64,000 nt of DNA from Acidimicrobiia bacterium (GTDB taxonomy: Bacteria > Actinomycetota > Acidimicrobiia > IMCC26256 > JAOSJM01): the NCBI GenBank assembly GCA_027494165.1, contig JAOSJM010000006.1:310001-374000 (forward strand), given 5' to 3'. Numbering within the stretch: the stretch's first letter is position 1; the number at the start of each line of letters is the position of its first letter. The position numbers were made by a program, and so were the translations under genes. Shown piece by piece: positions 1-9,552 of this stretch. Under the pieces are notes generated by a model. It saw only the letters and a list, made by a program, of their open reading frames with translations. It was not told the origin of the DNA and made no database searches.

Positions 1-93
1 GAGCAGGGCCCGGAACCGACCCAGCCACCCGCGCTCCGCGGCGGACATCAGCGGGTCGTAGCCGGCCGCGAAGAGTCGCCTCGCCAGAGACAT
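1..93 (-). CDS. 5'-truncated-by-window CDS, possibly SAM-dependent methyltransferase N-terminus
   Basis: Reverse strand from ATG at 93 reads MSLARRLFAAGYDPLMSAAERAWLGRFRAL, resembling the N-terminus of class I methyltransferases; runs off the window. Confidence 0.35.
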   Translation of the reverse strand, partial: MSLARRLFAAGYDPLMSAAERGWLGRFRALL

Positions 94-135
94 CGTCGGC
101 AGCCTACTGCCCGTCCACCGCTGGAGCGCCGTGCC

Positions 136-147
136 TACCGGTCGGTA
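136..147. promoter_or_regulatory. Candidate operator TACC-GGTC-GGTA
   Basis: Perfect palindrome (cTACCGGTCGGTAg) about 40 nt upstream of the hbd start; same TACC-N4-GGTA layout as sites upstream of ccr and the thiolase. Confidence 0.45.
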
Positions 148-184
148 GCATGCGGGTCCTCGTCGTCTCCGGAGGGGGAGCGTG

Positions 185-1042
185 ATGTCCATCAAGCGCG
201 TCGGGATCGTGGGCTCGGGGATCATGGGCTCGGGCATCGCCGAGGTCGCCGCCAAGGCCGGCTACGAGGTCGTGCTGCGCAGCCGCCAGCAGCCGACCGC
301 CGACGCGATGATCGCCGGCCTCGAGAAGTCGCTGGCCCGCCAGGTCGACAAGGGCCGGCTCGACGCCGGCGAGCGCGATGCGGTGCTCGGCCGCGTCACC
401 GCCGTCGCCGACCTCGGCGAGCTCGCCGACTGCGACCTCGTGATCGAGTCGATCGTCGAGGACCTCGCCACCAAGAAGCATCTCTTCAACGAGCTCGACC
501 GGATCTGCCGCGACGACGCCATCCTGGCCACGAACACCTCCACCCTCCCCGTGGTCGAGATGGCGATGGAGACGGGGCGTCCCGACCGGGTCTGCGGGAT
601 CCACTTCTTCAACCCTGCCCCCGCCATGGCGCTGGTCGAGGTGGTGCGGGCCATCACGTCGTCCGAGGAGACCGTCGAGGCCGCCCGCTCGTTCGCCGAG
701 GCCTGCGGCAAGGACCCCGTGGTCGTCAAGGACCAGGCCGGCTTCATCGTGAACGCGCTGCTGTTCCCCTACCTCAACAACGCGGTGCGGTTGCTCGACG
801 CCGGGGTCGCCACCCGCGAGGGCATCGACTCGGCGATGAAGGGCGGCTGCAACTTCCCCATGGGCCCGCTCGAGCTCCTCGACCTCGTCGGGCTCGACAC
901 GAGCCTCTCGATCCTCGAGGCGCTCTACGCCGAGTTCAAGGACCCCAACTACGCCCCGGCCCCGCTGCTGCGGCGGATGGTGAGCGCGGAGCTCCTCGGC
1001 CGCAAGACCGGCCGGGGCTTCTACGACTACCACCGCAAGTAG
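185..1042 (+). CDS. hbd: 3-hydroxybutyryl-CoA dehydrogenase
   Basis: GSGIMGSGIAEVAAKAGYEV Rossmann motif, NTSTLPV, HFFNPAPAMALVEVV, GFIVNALLFPYLNNA; full-length 3-hydroxyacyl-CoA dehydrogenase. Confidence 0.93.
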   Translation: MSIKRVGIVGSGIMGSGIAEVAAKAGYEVVLRSRQQPTADAMIAGLEKSLARQVDKGRLDAGERDAVLGRVTAVADLGELADCDLVIESIVEDLATKKHLFNELDRICRDDAILATNTSTLPVVEMAMETGRPDRVCGIHFFNPAPAMALVEVVRAITSSEETVEAARSFAEACGKDPVVVKDQAGFIVNALLFPYLNNAVRLLDAGVATREGIDSAMKGGCNFPMGPLELLDLVGLDTSLSILEALYAEFKDPNYAPAPLLRRMVSAELLGRKTGRGFYDYHRK

Positions 1043-1044
1043 CC

Positions 1045-1132
1045 GCCCAGCGGCGGTGAGCACACCCGGGACGCAGCACCTCCCGTCTCGGGTGTCGAAA
1101 CCCCCGCCCAGCGGCGGTGAGCACACCCGGGA
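1045..1132. repeat. Family-1 intergenic palindrome, paired copy (first copy lacks left arm)
   Basis: gcccagcggcggtgagcacacccgggac at 1045 and 1106 (61-bp period); second copy has arms TCTCGGGTGT (1086-1095) / ACACCCGGGA (1123-1132). Confidence 0.8.
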
Positions 1133-1203
1133 CGCAGCACCTCCCCTCTCGGGATGGCGCGGGGCGTGTGGCACGGCCGCCGCCGAGCCGGGACAATGGT
1201 GCG

Positions 1204-4029
1204 ATGACCGACCGTCCCTGGCTGATGCGCACCTACTCGGGCCACACCTCGGCCCGGGCGTCCAACGAGCTCTACCGCACCAACCTGGCCAAGGGGCAGA
1301 CCGGGCTCTCGATCGCGTTCGACCTGCCCACCCAGACCGGCTACGACCCCGACCATCCCATGGCCCGGGGCGAGGTCGGGAAGGTCGGCGTGCCCGTCCC
1401 CCACCTCGGAGAGATGCGGACGCTCTTCGACGGCATCCCCATCGAGGAGATGAACACCTCGATGACCATCAACGCCACCGCCATGTGGCTCCTCGGGCTG
1501 TACGTCGCCCTCGCCGAGGAGCGCGGGGTCGACCCGGCCCGCCTCACGGGAACGACCCAGAACGACATCGTCAAGGAGTACCTCTCCCGGGGAACCCACA
1601 TCTTCCCGCCCGAGCCGTCGAAACGGCTGACCGTCGACCTCGTCACCCACACGGTCCGGCACGTCCCGAGGTGGAACCCGATCAACGTCTGCTCCTACCA
1701 CCTCCAGGAGGCCGGCGCGACGCCGGTCCAGGAGATCGCCTACGCCATGGCCACGGCGTGCGGCGTGCTCGACGCGGTGCGGGAGTCCGGGCAGGTGAGG
1801 CCCGAGGGGCTGCCGGCGGTCGTGGGCCGCATCTCCTTCTTCGTCAACGCCGGGATCCGCTTCGTCGAGGAGACCTGCAAGCTGCGGGCCATGAGCCGGC
1901 TGTGGGACCGGCTCTGCCGCGACCGCTACGGGGTCGCCGACGAGAAGCTCCGCCGCTTCCGCTACGGCGTCCAGGTGAACTCGCTCGGCCTCACCGAGCA
2001 GCAGCCCGAGAACAACGTCCCCCGCATCGTGCTCGAGGCCCTGGGGGTCACGCTCTCCCGCTCGGCCCGGGCCCGGGCCATCCAGCTCCCGGCCTGGAAC
2101 GAGGCGCTCGGCCTCCCACGCCCGTGGGACCAGCAGTGGTCGCTGCGGATCCAGCAGATCCTCGCCTACGAGACCGACCTGCTCGAGTACGACGACCTCC
2201 TCGACGGCTCCCGGGTCGTCGAGGCCAAGACGGCCGAGCTCGAGGAGGCGGCCGACGCGGAGCTGGCCTGGGTGCTCGACGGGGGCGGGGCGTTCGCCAT
2301 GATCGACGCGCTCAAGGGCCGGCTCGTGCAGAGCCACGCGGAGCGGGTCCGGCGCGTCGAGTCCGGGGAGCAGGAGGTCGTCGGGCTGAACTGCTTCACC
2401 GAGACGGAGCCGTCGCCGCTCGTCGAGGGGCTCGAGGGCGAGGCGAGCATCCTCGTCGTGGACCCCGCCGCCGAGGCCGAGCAGCTCGAGCACCTCGAGG
2501 CCTGGCGGGCCCGGCGCGATCCCGACGCCGTCGCCGCGGCGATCGACCTCGTGCGCGAGACGGCCCTCACGTCCGACAACCTCATGGCCGCGACCGTCAC
2601 GCTGGCCCAGGCGGGCGGCACGGTCGGCGAGTGGGCCGGGGCCCTGCGCGACGTCTTCGGGGAGTACCGGGCGCCCACGGGAGTGGGCGCGGTCGCCGCA
2701 GCCCCGGTGGCCTCGATGGCCTCGGTCCGCGAGCAGGTCCGCGCCGCGGCCTCGGAGCTCGGTGGGCCGATCCGGCTGCTCGTCGGCAAGCCCGGCCTCG
2801 ACGGGCACTCCAACGGGGCCGAGCAGGTCGCCGTGGCCGCCCGCGACGCCGGGATGGAGGTCGTCTATCAGGGGATCCGCCTCACGCCGGCCCAGATCGC
2901 CGCCGCCGCCCGTGACGAGGACGTCGACGTCGTCGGGTTGTCGATCCTCTCGGGCTCCCATCTCGAGCTCGTCCCCGAGACGCTCCGCCTGCTGCGCGAG
3001 TCCGGCGTGCACGTGCCGGTGGTGGTCGGAGGGATCGTGCCCGAAGCGGACCAGCCCAAGCTGCTCGAGGCCGGTGTGGCCCGCGTGTACACGCCGAAGG
3101 ACTTCCGCCTGGTCGACATCATGGCCGACCTGGCCGAGCTGGGGATCGCCGCCCGGCGCGGCGAGGCCGGGGGCGAGAAACGGCTCAGACGAGCGCCCGA
3201 ACCGGTCGATGGAACACCGATGATGGATCACCGACTGGTGGTCTCCGCCTGCGCGGCCGTCGCCGCGCTGGCCGCGGGGGTCATGGCCGCGCTCACCGGA
3301 GCGGCGGGGCTCGGGCTGGTCGCCGGGGTCGCGGGCCTCGTCGCGGGCATCGCCGCCGCGGCGATCGGCGTCAAGGCGCGCACCGCCGAGGACCAACTGG
3401 CACGGGCCGCCGAGGATCTCCAGCGCCTCCGCCGCGAAGTCGACACGCTGGCCGCCGCGCTGGCCGAGGAGGCCTCGCTCCAGTCGGCCCGATCCGCGCT
3501 CGGTGACGAGAGGATGGACGGCTCCGACGGATCCTCGGCCTCCGACCCCGCCGCCACCGGAGTGGTCGACCGGGTCTCGGGACTGCTGGAGCAGCGGTTC
3601 CTCGGCGTGCTGGTGCACCAGCGCGTCGCCGCCGCCCGCCGCCAGCTCCAACCCGTCTCGGTCGTCCTCTTCGAGGTCGACGGCCTCGGCTCCGCCGACG
3701 ACGAGGTGAAGAACCAGGCGCTCGGTGTGCTCGGCGAGGTGATCCGGTCCACGCTGCGGGAGTGCGACGCGGCCTGCCGCATCGGGGACCTCATGGCCGG
3801 GGCGGTGCTGCTCGACACGACCGAGGCCGGGGCCATGTGGGCTGCCGAGCGCGTGCGGGGCAACCTGCTGGCCAGCCCGGTGGGCAGCGAGCTCACGATC
3901 TCGGCCGGGATCGCCTGCTACCCGACCCACGCCCTCGGCGCGGCCGAGCTCGTCGAGATGGCGGGCCGGGCCCTCGAGCGGGCCCGGGAGCAGGGCTACG
4001 ACCGGGTCGAGATCGCCCCGACCGACTGA
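1204..4029 (+). CDS. meaA: MeaA-type (ethylmalonyl-CoA) mutase with C-terminal B12 domain, in frame with a transmembrane plus degenerate GGDEF-like domain
   Basis: RPWLMRTYSGHTSARASNELYRTNLAKGQTGLSIAFDLPTQTGYDPDH and VGKPGLDGHSNGAEQVAVAARDAGMEVVYQG (B12 domain). No stop before MMDHRLVVSACAAVAALAAG (~3222) and a GGDEF-fold region ending ISAGIACYP. Confidence 0.85.
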   Translation: MTDRPWLMRTYSGHTSARASNELYRTNLAKGQTGLSIAFDLPTQTGYDPDHPMARGEVGKVGVPVPHLGEMRTLFDGIPIEEMNTSMTINATAMWLLGLYVALAEERGVDPARLTGTTQNDIVKEYLSRGTHIFPPEPSKRLTVDLVTHTVRHVPRWNPINVCSYHLQEAGATPVQEIAYAMATACGVLDAVRESGQVRPEGLPAVVGRISFFVNAGIRFVEETCKLRAMSRLWDRLCRDRYGVADEKLRRFRYGVQVNSLGLTEQQPENNVPRIVLEALGVTLSRSARARAIQLPAWNEALGLPRPWDQQWSLRIQQILAYETDLLEYDDLLDGSRVVEAKTAELEEAADAELAWVLDGGGAFAMIDALKGRLVQSHAERVRRVESGEQEVVGLNCFTETEPSPLVEGLEGEASILVVDPAAEAEQLEHLEAWRARRDPDAVAAAIDLVRETALTSDNLMAATVTLAQAGGTVGEWAGALRDVFGEYRAPTGVGAVAAAPVASMASVREQVRAAASELGGPIRLLVGKPGLDGHSNGAEQVAVAARDAGMEVVYQGIRLTPAQIAAAARDEDVDVVGLSILSGSHLELVPETLRLLRESGVHVPVVVGGIVPEADQPKLLEAGVARVYTPKDFRLVDIMADLAELGIAARRGEAGGEKRLRRAPEPVDGTPMMDHRLVVSACAAVAALAAGVMAALTGAAGLGLVAGVAGLVAGIAAAAIGVKARTAEDQLARAAEDLQRLRREVDTLAAALAEEASLQSARSALGDERMDGSDGSSASDPAATGVVDRVSGLLEQRFLGVLVHQRVAAARRQLQPVSVVLFEVDGLGSADDEVKNQALGVLGEVIRSTLRECDAACRIGDLMAGAVLLDTTEAGAMWAAERVRGNLLASPVGSELTISAGIACYPTHALGAAELVEMAGRALERAREQGYDRVEIAPTD

Positions 4030-4050
4030 CCGACCGACGCCGTCCGACGC

Positions 4051-4102
4051 TCGCGTTGGCGCGGTCCGGACACCTCCACGGGCGCGAATCGCGCCAACGC
4101 GA
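4051..4102. terminator. Long GC-rich inverted repeat between convergent genes
   Basis: TCGCGTTGGCGCG (4051-4063) / CGCGCCAACGCGA (4090-4102), perfect 13-bp arms. Confidence 0.55.
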
Positions 4103-4117
4103 CGAGGTGGTGGGGGG

Positions 4118-5926
4118 TCAGGCGTAGAGGGACTCGATCTCCGCTGCGTACTTCGCGTGGATGCCCCGCCGCTTGAGCTTCATCGTCGGCGTCAGCTCGT
4201 CGGAGTCGGGCGGCCACTCCTCGGAGAGGACCACGTACCGCTTCACCCGCTCCACCTGCGAGAACCGCTCGTTCGCCGTCTGCACGCAGGCCTCCACCTC
4301 GGCCATCACCTCGGGATGGCGGGCGAGCTCGGCGAGGGAGTCGGACTCGATGCCGTGGCGCTGCGCCCAGGTCCGCACGAACTCCCCGTCGAGGACGACG
4401 AGCGCCCCGATGTACGGCCGGCCGTCACCGATCACGCACGCCTGGCCGATGAAGTCGCAGGCCTTCAGGGCCGCCTCGACGTTGGCCGGTGCGATGTTCT
4501 TCCCGCCGGCCGTGATGATCAGCTCCTTCTTGCGGTCCACGATGTCCAGGTACCCGTCTCCGTCCATGACGCCGATGTCCCCGGTGTGCAGCCACCCCTC
4601 GGGGTCGAGCGTCTCGGCCGTCTTCTCGGGGTCGTCCAGGTAGCCGCGGAACACGTTCCCGCCCCGGCACAGCACCTCGCCGTCCTCACCCAGCCGGACC
4701 TCGCAGCCCGGGATCGCCCGACCGACCATGCCGGGCCTGATCTCCACCGGATCCCACGTCATCGGCCCCGACGACTCGGACAGCCCGTAGAGCTCGGAGA
4801 CGGGCAGGCCGAGGCCGAGGAAGTACTCCAGCAGCTCGACGGTGATCGGCGCGGCCGCGCTGATCGCGGTGATGAGCTGATCGAGGCCGAGGAGCTCGCG
4901 CACCGGCCGCCGCAGCAGCTCCTCGAGCTGCTCGTGCTCCGCCAGGAGGTCGGACGGGGCGGGCCGCCCGTCGAGCTCGGCCCGCTTCACGGCCAGGCCT
5001 ACCTCGATGGCGTGCTCGATCGCCCGGCCCTGCTCCTCGTTCCCCGCCACCGCGGCGTGCACGCCGGCGTGGATCTTCTCGTACACCCGCGGGACCCCGA
5101 AGAACACCTCGGGCCGGACCCAGCCGAGGTAGGTGGGGAGCTGGTTCGTCTCGGGGCAGGTGGTCACCTCGAAGCCGACGCGCATGGCGAGGTAGTGGGA
5201 GGCCATCCGCTCGGCGATGTGGGCCATCGGGAGGTAGGAGACCACCCGCCGGCCGGGGAGGTCGTCACGGCCGAGCGCGAGGAACAGGCTCTCGGCGGTC
5301 CAGCACACGTTGGCGTGGTCGAGCATCACGCCCTTGGGAGGCCCGGTCGTCCCCGACGTGTAGATGACCGTCGCCAGGTCGTCGGGCGCGACGATCGTGA
5401 CGGCCTCGTCGAGGTCGACGGGGTCCGCGGCGAGGAGCGCGTCCCAGCGGCGGACGTCGGACGGGGCCCGTCCGTCGGGGTCCTCCACGACGGCGATCTC
5501 GCGCAGGTCGGGGAGGTCACCGCGCACCTTGCGCACGCGCTCGAGGAACTCGACGTCCTCGAGGACGGCGGCGACCGCGCCGCAGTGGTGGGCGAGGTAC
5601 TGGATCTGCTCGGGGGCCGAGGAGTTGTAGATCGACACCGGCGTGGCCCCGCACAGCAGCACCGCGAGGTCGGCTACGTGGAACTCGGGGCGGTTGCGCA
5701 TCATGATCACGACCCGGTCGCCTCGCGACACCCCGAGGTCCCCCAGCGACGCCGCCAGCCGGGCGGCCCGGTCGGCGTAGCCGGCCCAGGTCCACTCGCC
5801 CCAGCCGTCGCCCTCCCGCCAGCGGAGCGCGACGGCGTCCGCGCGCTCGCGCACCGTGGCCGCGAACAGGCGGGGGACGGTGAGGCCCTCGACGGATGCC
5901 GCGAGCTGCTCGTTGGTGATCCCCAT
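4118..5926 (-). CDS. Long-chain fatty acid--CoA ligase / AMP-dependent synthetase
   Basis: TVIYTSGTTGPPKGVMLDHAN, ELYGLSESSGP, GWLHTGDIG, DRKKELIITAGGKNIAPANVE. Confidence 0.93.
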   Translation of the reverse strand: MGITNEQLAASVEGLTVPRLFAATVRERADAVALRWREGDGWGEWTWAGYADRAARLAASLGDLGVSRGDRVVIMMRNRPEFHVADLAVLLCGATPVSIYNSSAPEQIQYLAHHCGAVAAVLEDVEFLERVRKVRGDLPDLREIAVVEDPDGRAPSDVRRWDALLAADPVDLDEAVTIVAPDDLATVIYTSGTTGPPKGVMLDHANVCWTAESLFLALGRDDLPGRRVVSYLPMAHIAERMASHYLAMRVGFEVTTCPETNQLPTYLGWVRPEVFFGVPRVYEKIHAGVHAAVAGNEEQGRAIEHAIEVGLAVKRAELDGRPAPSDLLAEHEQLEELLRRPVRELLGLDQLITAISAAAPITVELLEYFLGLGLPVSELYGLSESSGPMTWDPVEIRPGMVGRAIPGCEVRLGEDGEVLCRGGNVFRGYLDDPEKTAETLDPEGWLHTGDIGVMDGDGYLDIVDRKKELIITAGGKNIAPANVEAALKACDFIGQACVIGDGRPYIGALVVLDGEFVRTWAQRHGIESDSLAELARHPEVMAEVEACVQTANERFSQVERVKRYVVLSEEWPPDSDELTPTMKLKRRGIHAKYAAEIESLYA

Positions 5927-6157
5927 GTCGCCCCCTTCGTCCACAGCCTCTGGGGACCATTCGTACCCCATCCCGGCGTCGGGCGCACCGGCAGGACGGC
6001 CCATCTCTCCGCGGTCCGGGCTCGTCGCGTTGCCGGGCGTGGCCGGCGGGGCCGACCGATATCCACAAGGGGGTCTGGAAAACCTGGGGAAGATGGTGGA
6101 TACTGTGCCCGGCTCGTCCCGAGGAGATCGTTTGGGGCCCCGCCCGCGCGGGATTCT

Positions 6158-7306
6158 CTACTCCGACGCTCCTCGGGACGTTCCGCCTCCGGCCGCCGTC
6201 CCCTCCCAGCGGGGTGCGTCGTGGTCGAGCGGCTGCCCGGCGTGGCGGATCGCCCCGGGGGTGCGCGACATCCGGGCGACCGGTGCCTGCATGAGGACCC
6301 CGTCGACCTCGACCAGCGCGCCCCGGGCCCGGACGTGGGGATCCGCGAGGATGTCGGCCATCGTGTAGACGGGGGCGATCGCCGCCTGGGCGGCGCGGAA
6401 CGTCGCGAGGACCTCGCTCGACGGTCGGGCCCCGATCCAGGCCGAGACCAGCTCGTCGAGCTCGTCGCGGTGGGCGGCCCGGCCGTCGAAGGTGGCGAAC
6501 CGCTCGTCGGACCCCACGCCGAGGAGGTCGAGGACCCGCCGCGCGACGGACTCGGCCGACGTGGACAGCGCCACCCACACGCCGTCGGCGCAGCGGTACG
6601 TGCCGCGGGGAACGGTGTAGGGGATCCCCGCGCCGAGGCGGGGCTGGAGGTAGCCGAGGCGTGCGAACGCGTCCGGCAGGGGGCCGAGGATCTGGAGCAT
6701 CGACTCGAGGAGGCTCACGTCGACGACCTGCCCCTCGCCGGTCCGGTCCCGGTGGCGCAGGGCCGCGAGCACGGCGAAGGCCCCGACCAGGGCCGCGATC
6801 TCGTCGGTCAGGGCGATCGGGGGGAGCAGCGGTGGCCCGTCCGGCTCGCCGTTGATGGCGGCGAAGCCCCCCATGGCTTCGGCCAGGGTGGCGAAGCCCG
6901 GCCGGTCGGCGTACGGGCCGTCCTGGCCGAAGCCGGTGACCCGCAGGACGACGAGACCCGGGTTGCGGTGGTGGAGCACGTCGGGACCGAGACCGAGACG
7001 CTCCAGCGTGCCGGGCCGGAGGTTCTCCACGAGCACGTCGGCGTCGTCGAGGAGGGCCAGCATCGTCTCGCGCCCGTCCTCCGACTTGAGGTCGATCACC
7101 ACCGTGCGCTTGTTGCGGGCGACGAGCTTCCACATGAGCGACTCGCCGCCGCGGGGGTCGAGCCAGCCGAGCCGGCGCGTACCGTCGCCACCGGGGGCCT
7201 CGACCTTCACCACGTCGGCCCCGAAGTCGGCGAGGTAGCGCGCCGCGTTGGGCCCGGCGAGCAACGTCGCCATGTCGACGACCCGGAGGCCCTCGAGCGC
7301 CTGCAC
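6158..7306 (-). CDS. CaiB/BaiF family (class III) CoA transferase
   Basis: MQALEGLRVVDMATLLAGPNAARYLADFGADVVKVEAPGGDGTRR ... LVARNKRTVVIDLKSEDGRE ... DVLVENLRPGTLERLGL. Confidence 0.9.
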   Translation of the reverse strand: MQALEGLRVVDMATLLAGPNAARYLADFGADVVKVEAPGGDGTRRLGWLDPRGGESLMWKLVARNKRTVVIDLKSEDGRETMLALLDDADVLVENLRPGTLERLGLGPDVLHHRNPGLVVLRVTGFGQDGPYADRPGFATLAEAMGGFAAINGEPDGPPLLPPIALTDEIAALVGAFAVLAALRHRDRTGEGQVVDVSLLESMLQILGPLPDAFARLGYLQPRLGAGIPYTVPRGTYRCADGVWVALSTSAESVARRVLDLLGVGSDERFATFDGRAAHRDELDELVSAWIGARPSSEVLATFRAAQAAIAPVYTMADILADPHVRARGALVEVDGVLMQAPVARMSRTPGAIRHAGQPLDHDAPRWEGTAAGGGTSRGASE

Positions 7307-7387
7307 GGGGCCGAGGATACGTGGCGCCCCACGACCGCACCCGAACCCGGCCCGACGACGGGTGACCGCCGGACCCGGAGCCGGCGC

Positions 7388-8365
7388 TCAGCCGATCCGG
7401 GTCAGGCTGCGGTCGTCACGGTCGGCCAGCCAGACGGCGTCCTCGCCGTGGGCCACGGCCACGGGCCGGGCCCCGACGTCGATCGTCGCCACCACGGCGC
7501 CACGACCGGGGTCGATGCGGGTCACCCCGGTCCCGCTCGACACCCACACCGACCCACCACCGGCCACGACCCCCGTGAGAAGGTCGCCGTCGCCGACCGG
7601 GATCGTGTCGACGACGTCGTTCGACCCCGGGTCGATCCGGGTCACCGTGGCGTCGTCCTCGCTCGTGACCCACACCGACCCCTCGCCCACGGCGAGGCGG
7701 GTCGGCCGCTCCCCGACCCCGATCGTCTCCACGACCTCGAGGGTCTCGGGATCGACCCGGGCGACCGCGCCCTCCCGGGCCAGCGCGACCCACACCGCGC
7801 TCGCGCCCACGGCCACCCCGACGGGGAAGTCGCCCACCTCGACGAGGTCGCTGACCTCGCCCTCCCCGGGGTCCACCCGCACGAGCGCGTCGCGCTCGAC
7901 GTCGGCCACCCACACGGCTCCCTCACCGACCGCCACCCGGACCGGGTCGCCACCGACGTCGATCGTGGTCACGGAGAGGTCGTCGGGGTCGACGCGGACC
8001 AGCGCGGCGTCGCCCTCGGCCACGACCCACACCGCCCCCTCGCCCACCGCCACCGAGACGGGCTGCCGGCCCACCTCCACCGAGCCCGTGACCCCGAATC
8101 CGGCGGGGTCGACCCGGACGAGCGTCCCCTCGTCGGTGTCGGTCACCCAGACCGAGCCCTCCCCGACCGCGATCGAGGCCGGCGCGGGGCCGAGCGGGAC
8201 GGTCATGGCCCCGGGCTCCTCCCCGATCGTCCCGTCCGTGCCCCCGCCAGCGACCGCGACCGCGATCGCGACCACCGCGACCGCGAGGCCGACCACGCCG
8301 ACCGCGACCCGCAGGTGGCCGGACCCACCGAGCCGGCGCAGGAGGTGAGGCCGCGGCCCGCTCAC
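7388..8365 (-). CDS. Membrane-anchored seven-bladed beta-propeller (YncE/NHL-like) protein
   Basis: GTG start overlaps permease stop (GTGA 8362-8365); one N-terminal TM, then seven repeats of the type VAVGEGAVWV....LVRVDP. Confidence 0.8.
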   Translation of the reverse strand: MSGPRPHLLRRLGGSGHLRVAVGVVGLAVAVVAIAVAVAGGGTDGTIGEEPGAMTVPLGPAPASIAVGEGSVWVTDTDEGTLVRVDPAGFGVTGSVEVGRQPVSVAVGEGAVWVVAEGDAALVRVDPDDLSVTTIDVGGDPVRVAVGEGAVWVADVERDALVRVDPGEGEVSDLVEVGDFPVGVAVGASAVWVALAREGAVARVDPETLEVVETIGVGERPTRLAVGEGSVWVTSEDDATVTRIDPGSNDVVDTIPVGDGDLLTGVVAGGGSVWVSSGTGVTRIDPGRGAVVATIDVGARPVAVAHGEDAVWLADRDDRSLTRIG

Positions 8366-9552
8366 CCGAGTCGCAGGGTCTCGAGCGGCTCGAGCCGGGC
8401 CGCCTTCATCGCGGGGTAGATCCCGGCGACGGTGGCCACCGCCACCGCCAGCGCGCCGGCCCACATCAGGAGCAGCGGGCTGAGGGTGAACACCCAGCCC
8501 TGCACCCGGGCCCCGACGTTCACGGCGATCCCTCCCGCCGCGGCCCCGGCCGCGCCGCCGACCACCCCGACGACGAAGGCCTCGATGAGGAACTGGCCGG
8601 CGATGATGCCCCGGCTGTGTCCGATCGCCCGGCGGATCCCGATCTCCGAGGAGCGCTGGATGACCGAGATGGACATCACGTTGGCGATCCCCACCCCACC
8701 GACGACCAGGGCGAGCCCGCCCATGGCGATCACGACGGCCTGCAGGGTCTTGTCGACCTGCGCCTCCGCCTCGAGCAACGACGAGGGCACCTCGGTGGTG
8801 ACGGTCTCGCTCCCCCCGAGACCGATGGCGGTGGGGAGCACCTCGACGCTCGCGTCGGTCGTCCCCTCGGCCACCCGAACGTAGAGGGACGTCGGCTCGG
8901 GGTCGGCGTCGAAGTCGTCCGCGGCAGCCCGCTGGGTGACGAAGACGGTGTTGTTGACCGTCGGGACGAGGTCGACCCGCTCGAGCACCCCGACGACCGC
9001 GTAGCGCCGGCCCTCGATGAGCACGTCGCGCAGCTCGTTCCCGAGGTGTTGGAACTCGTCGGCGAGGTCGACCCCGAGGACCGCCGACCGGGCTCCCGAC
9101 GACGAGTCGGCGTCGTTCAGCCACCGGCCGCTGAGGAGGTCGACGTCGAGGACGGTCGGGAGCTGGTCGTCGGCGACCCTGACGCCGGTCGGCAGGGCCT
9201 CGAAGTGCTCCGTGCCCTCCTCGGTCGGCGTCACGGTGAGCCCGCTCACCGCGTGGATCGCGCTCACCTGCTCGACGGTCGTGACCCGCAGGGCGCGCTC
9301 GGCCGCGTCCTCGGGGAGGACGGGGTCGCCGCCGGCCCCGCCGAAGGTGTCGGAGGCGTTGACGACGACGAGGTTGGTGCCGAGCTCCCGCAACGCCGCC
9401 TTGAGGTCGCCCTTGGCCGACTCGGACATGCCGACCGCGCCGACGATCGCGCCCACGCCGAGCAGCGGCCCCAGCGTGATGAGGGCGGTCCGGGCCTTCT
9501 TGGCGCCCAACCCGGCCAGGGCCGTGCCGAGGATCTCCCGGAACCGGCTCAC
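8362..9552 (-). CDS. ABC transporter permease, MacB/FtsX type
   Basis: GTALAGLGAKKARTALITLGPLLGVGAIV ... GGVGIANVMSISVIQRSSEIGIRRAIGHSRGIIAGQFLIEA ... YPAMKAARLEPLETLRLG. Confidence 0.9.
   Translation of the reverse strand: MSRFREILGTALAGLGAKKARTALITLGPLLGVGAIVGAVGMSESAKGDLKAALRELGTNLVVVNASDTFGGAGGDPVLPEDAAERALRVTTVEQVSAIHAVSGLTVTPTEEGTEHFEALPTGVRVADDQLPTVLDVDLLSGRWLNDADSSSGARSAVLGVDLADEFQHLGNELRDVLIEGRRYAVVGVLERVDLVPTVNNTVFVTQRAAADDFDADPEPTSLYVRVAEGTTDASVEVLPTAIGLGGSETVTTEVPSSLLEAEAQVDKTLQAVVIAMGGLALVVGGVGIANVMSISVIQRSSEIGIRRAIGHSRGIIAGQFLIEAFVVGVVGGAAGAAAGGIAVNVGARVQGWVFTLSPLLLMWAGALAVAVATVAGIYPAMKAARLEPLETLRLG

Noticed and set aside
62-178. ORF 104..1174 (-) as a gene overlapping hbd
   Set aside because: Antisense to hbd and with biased composition; no family resemblance
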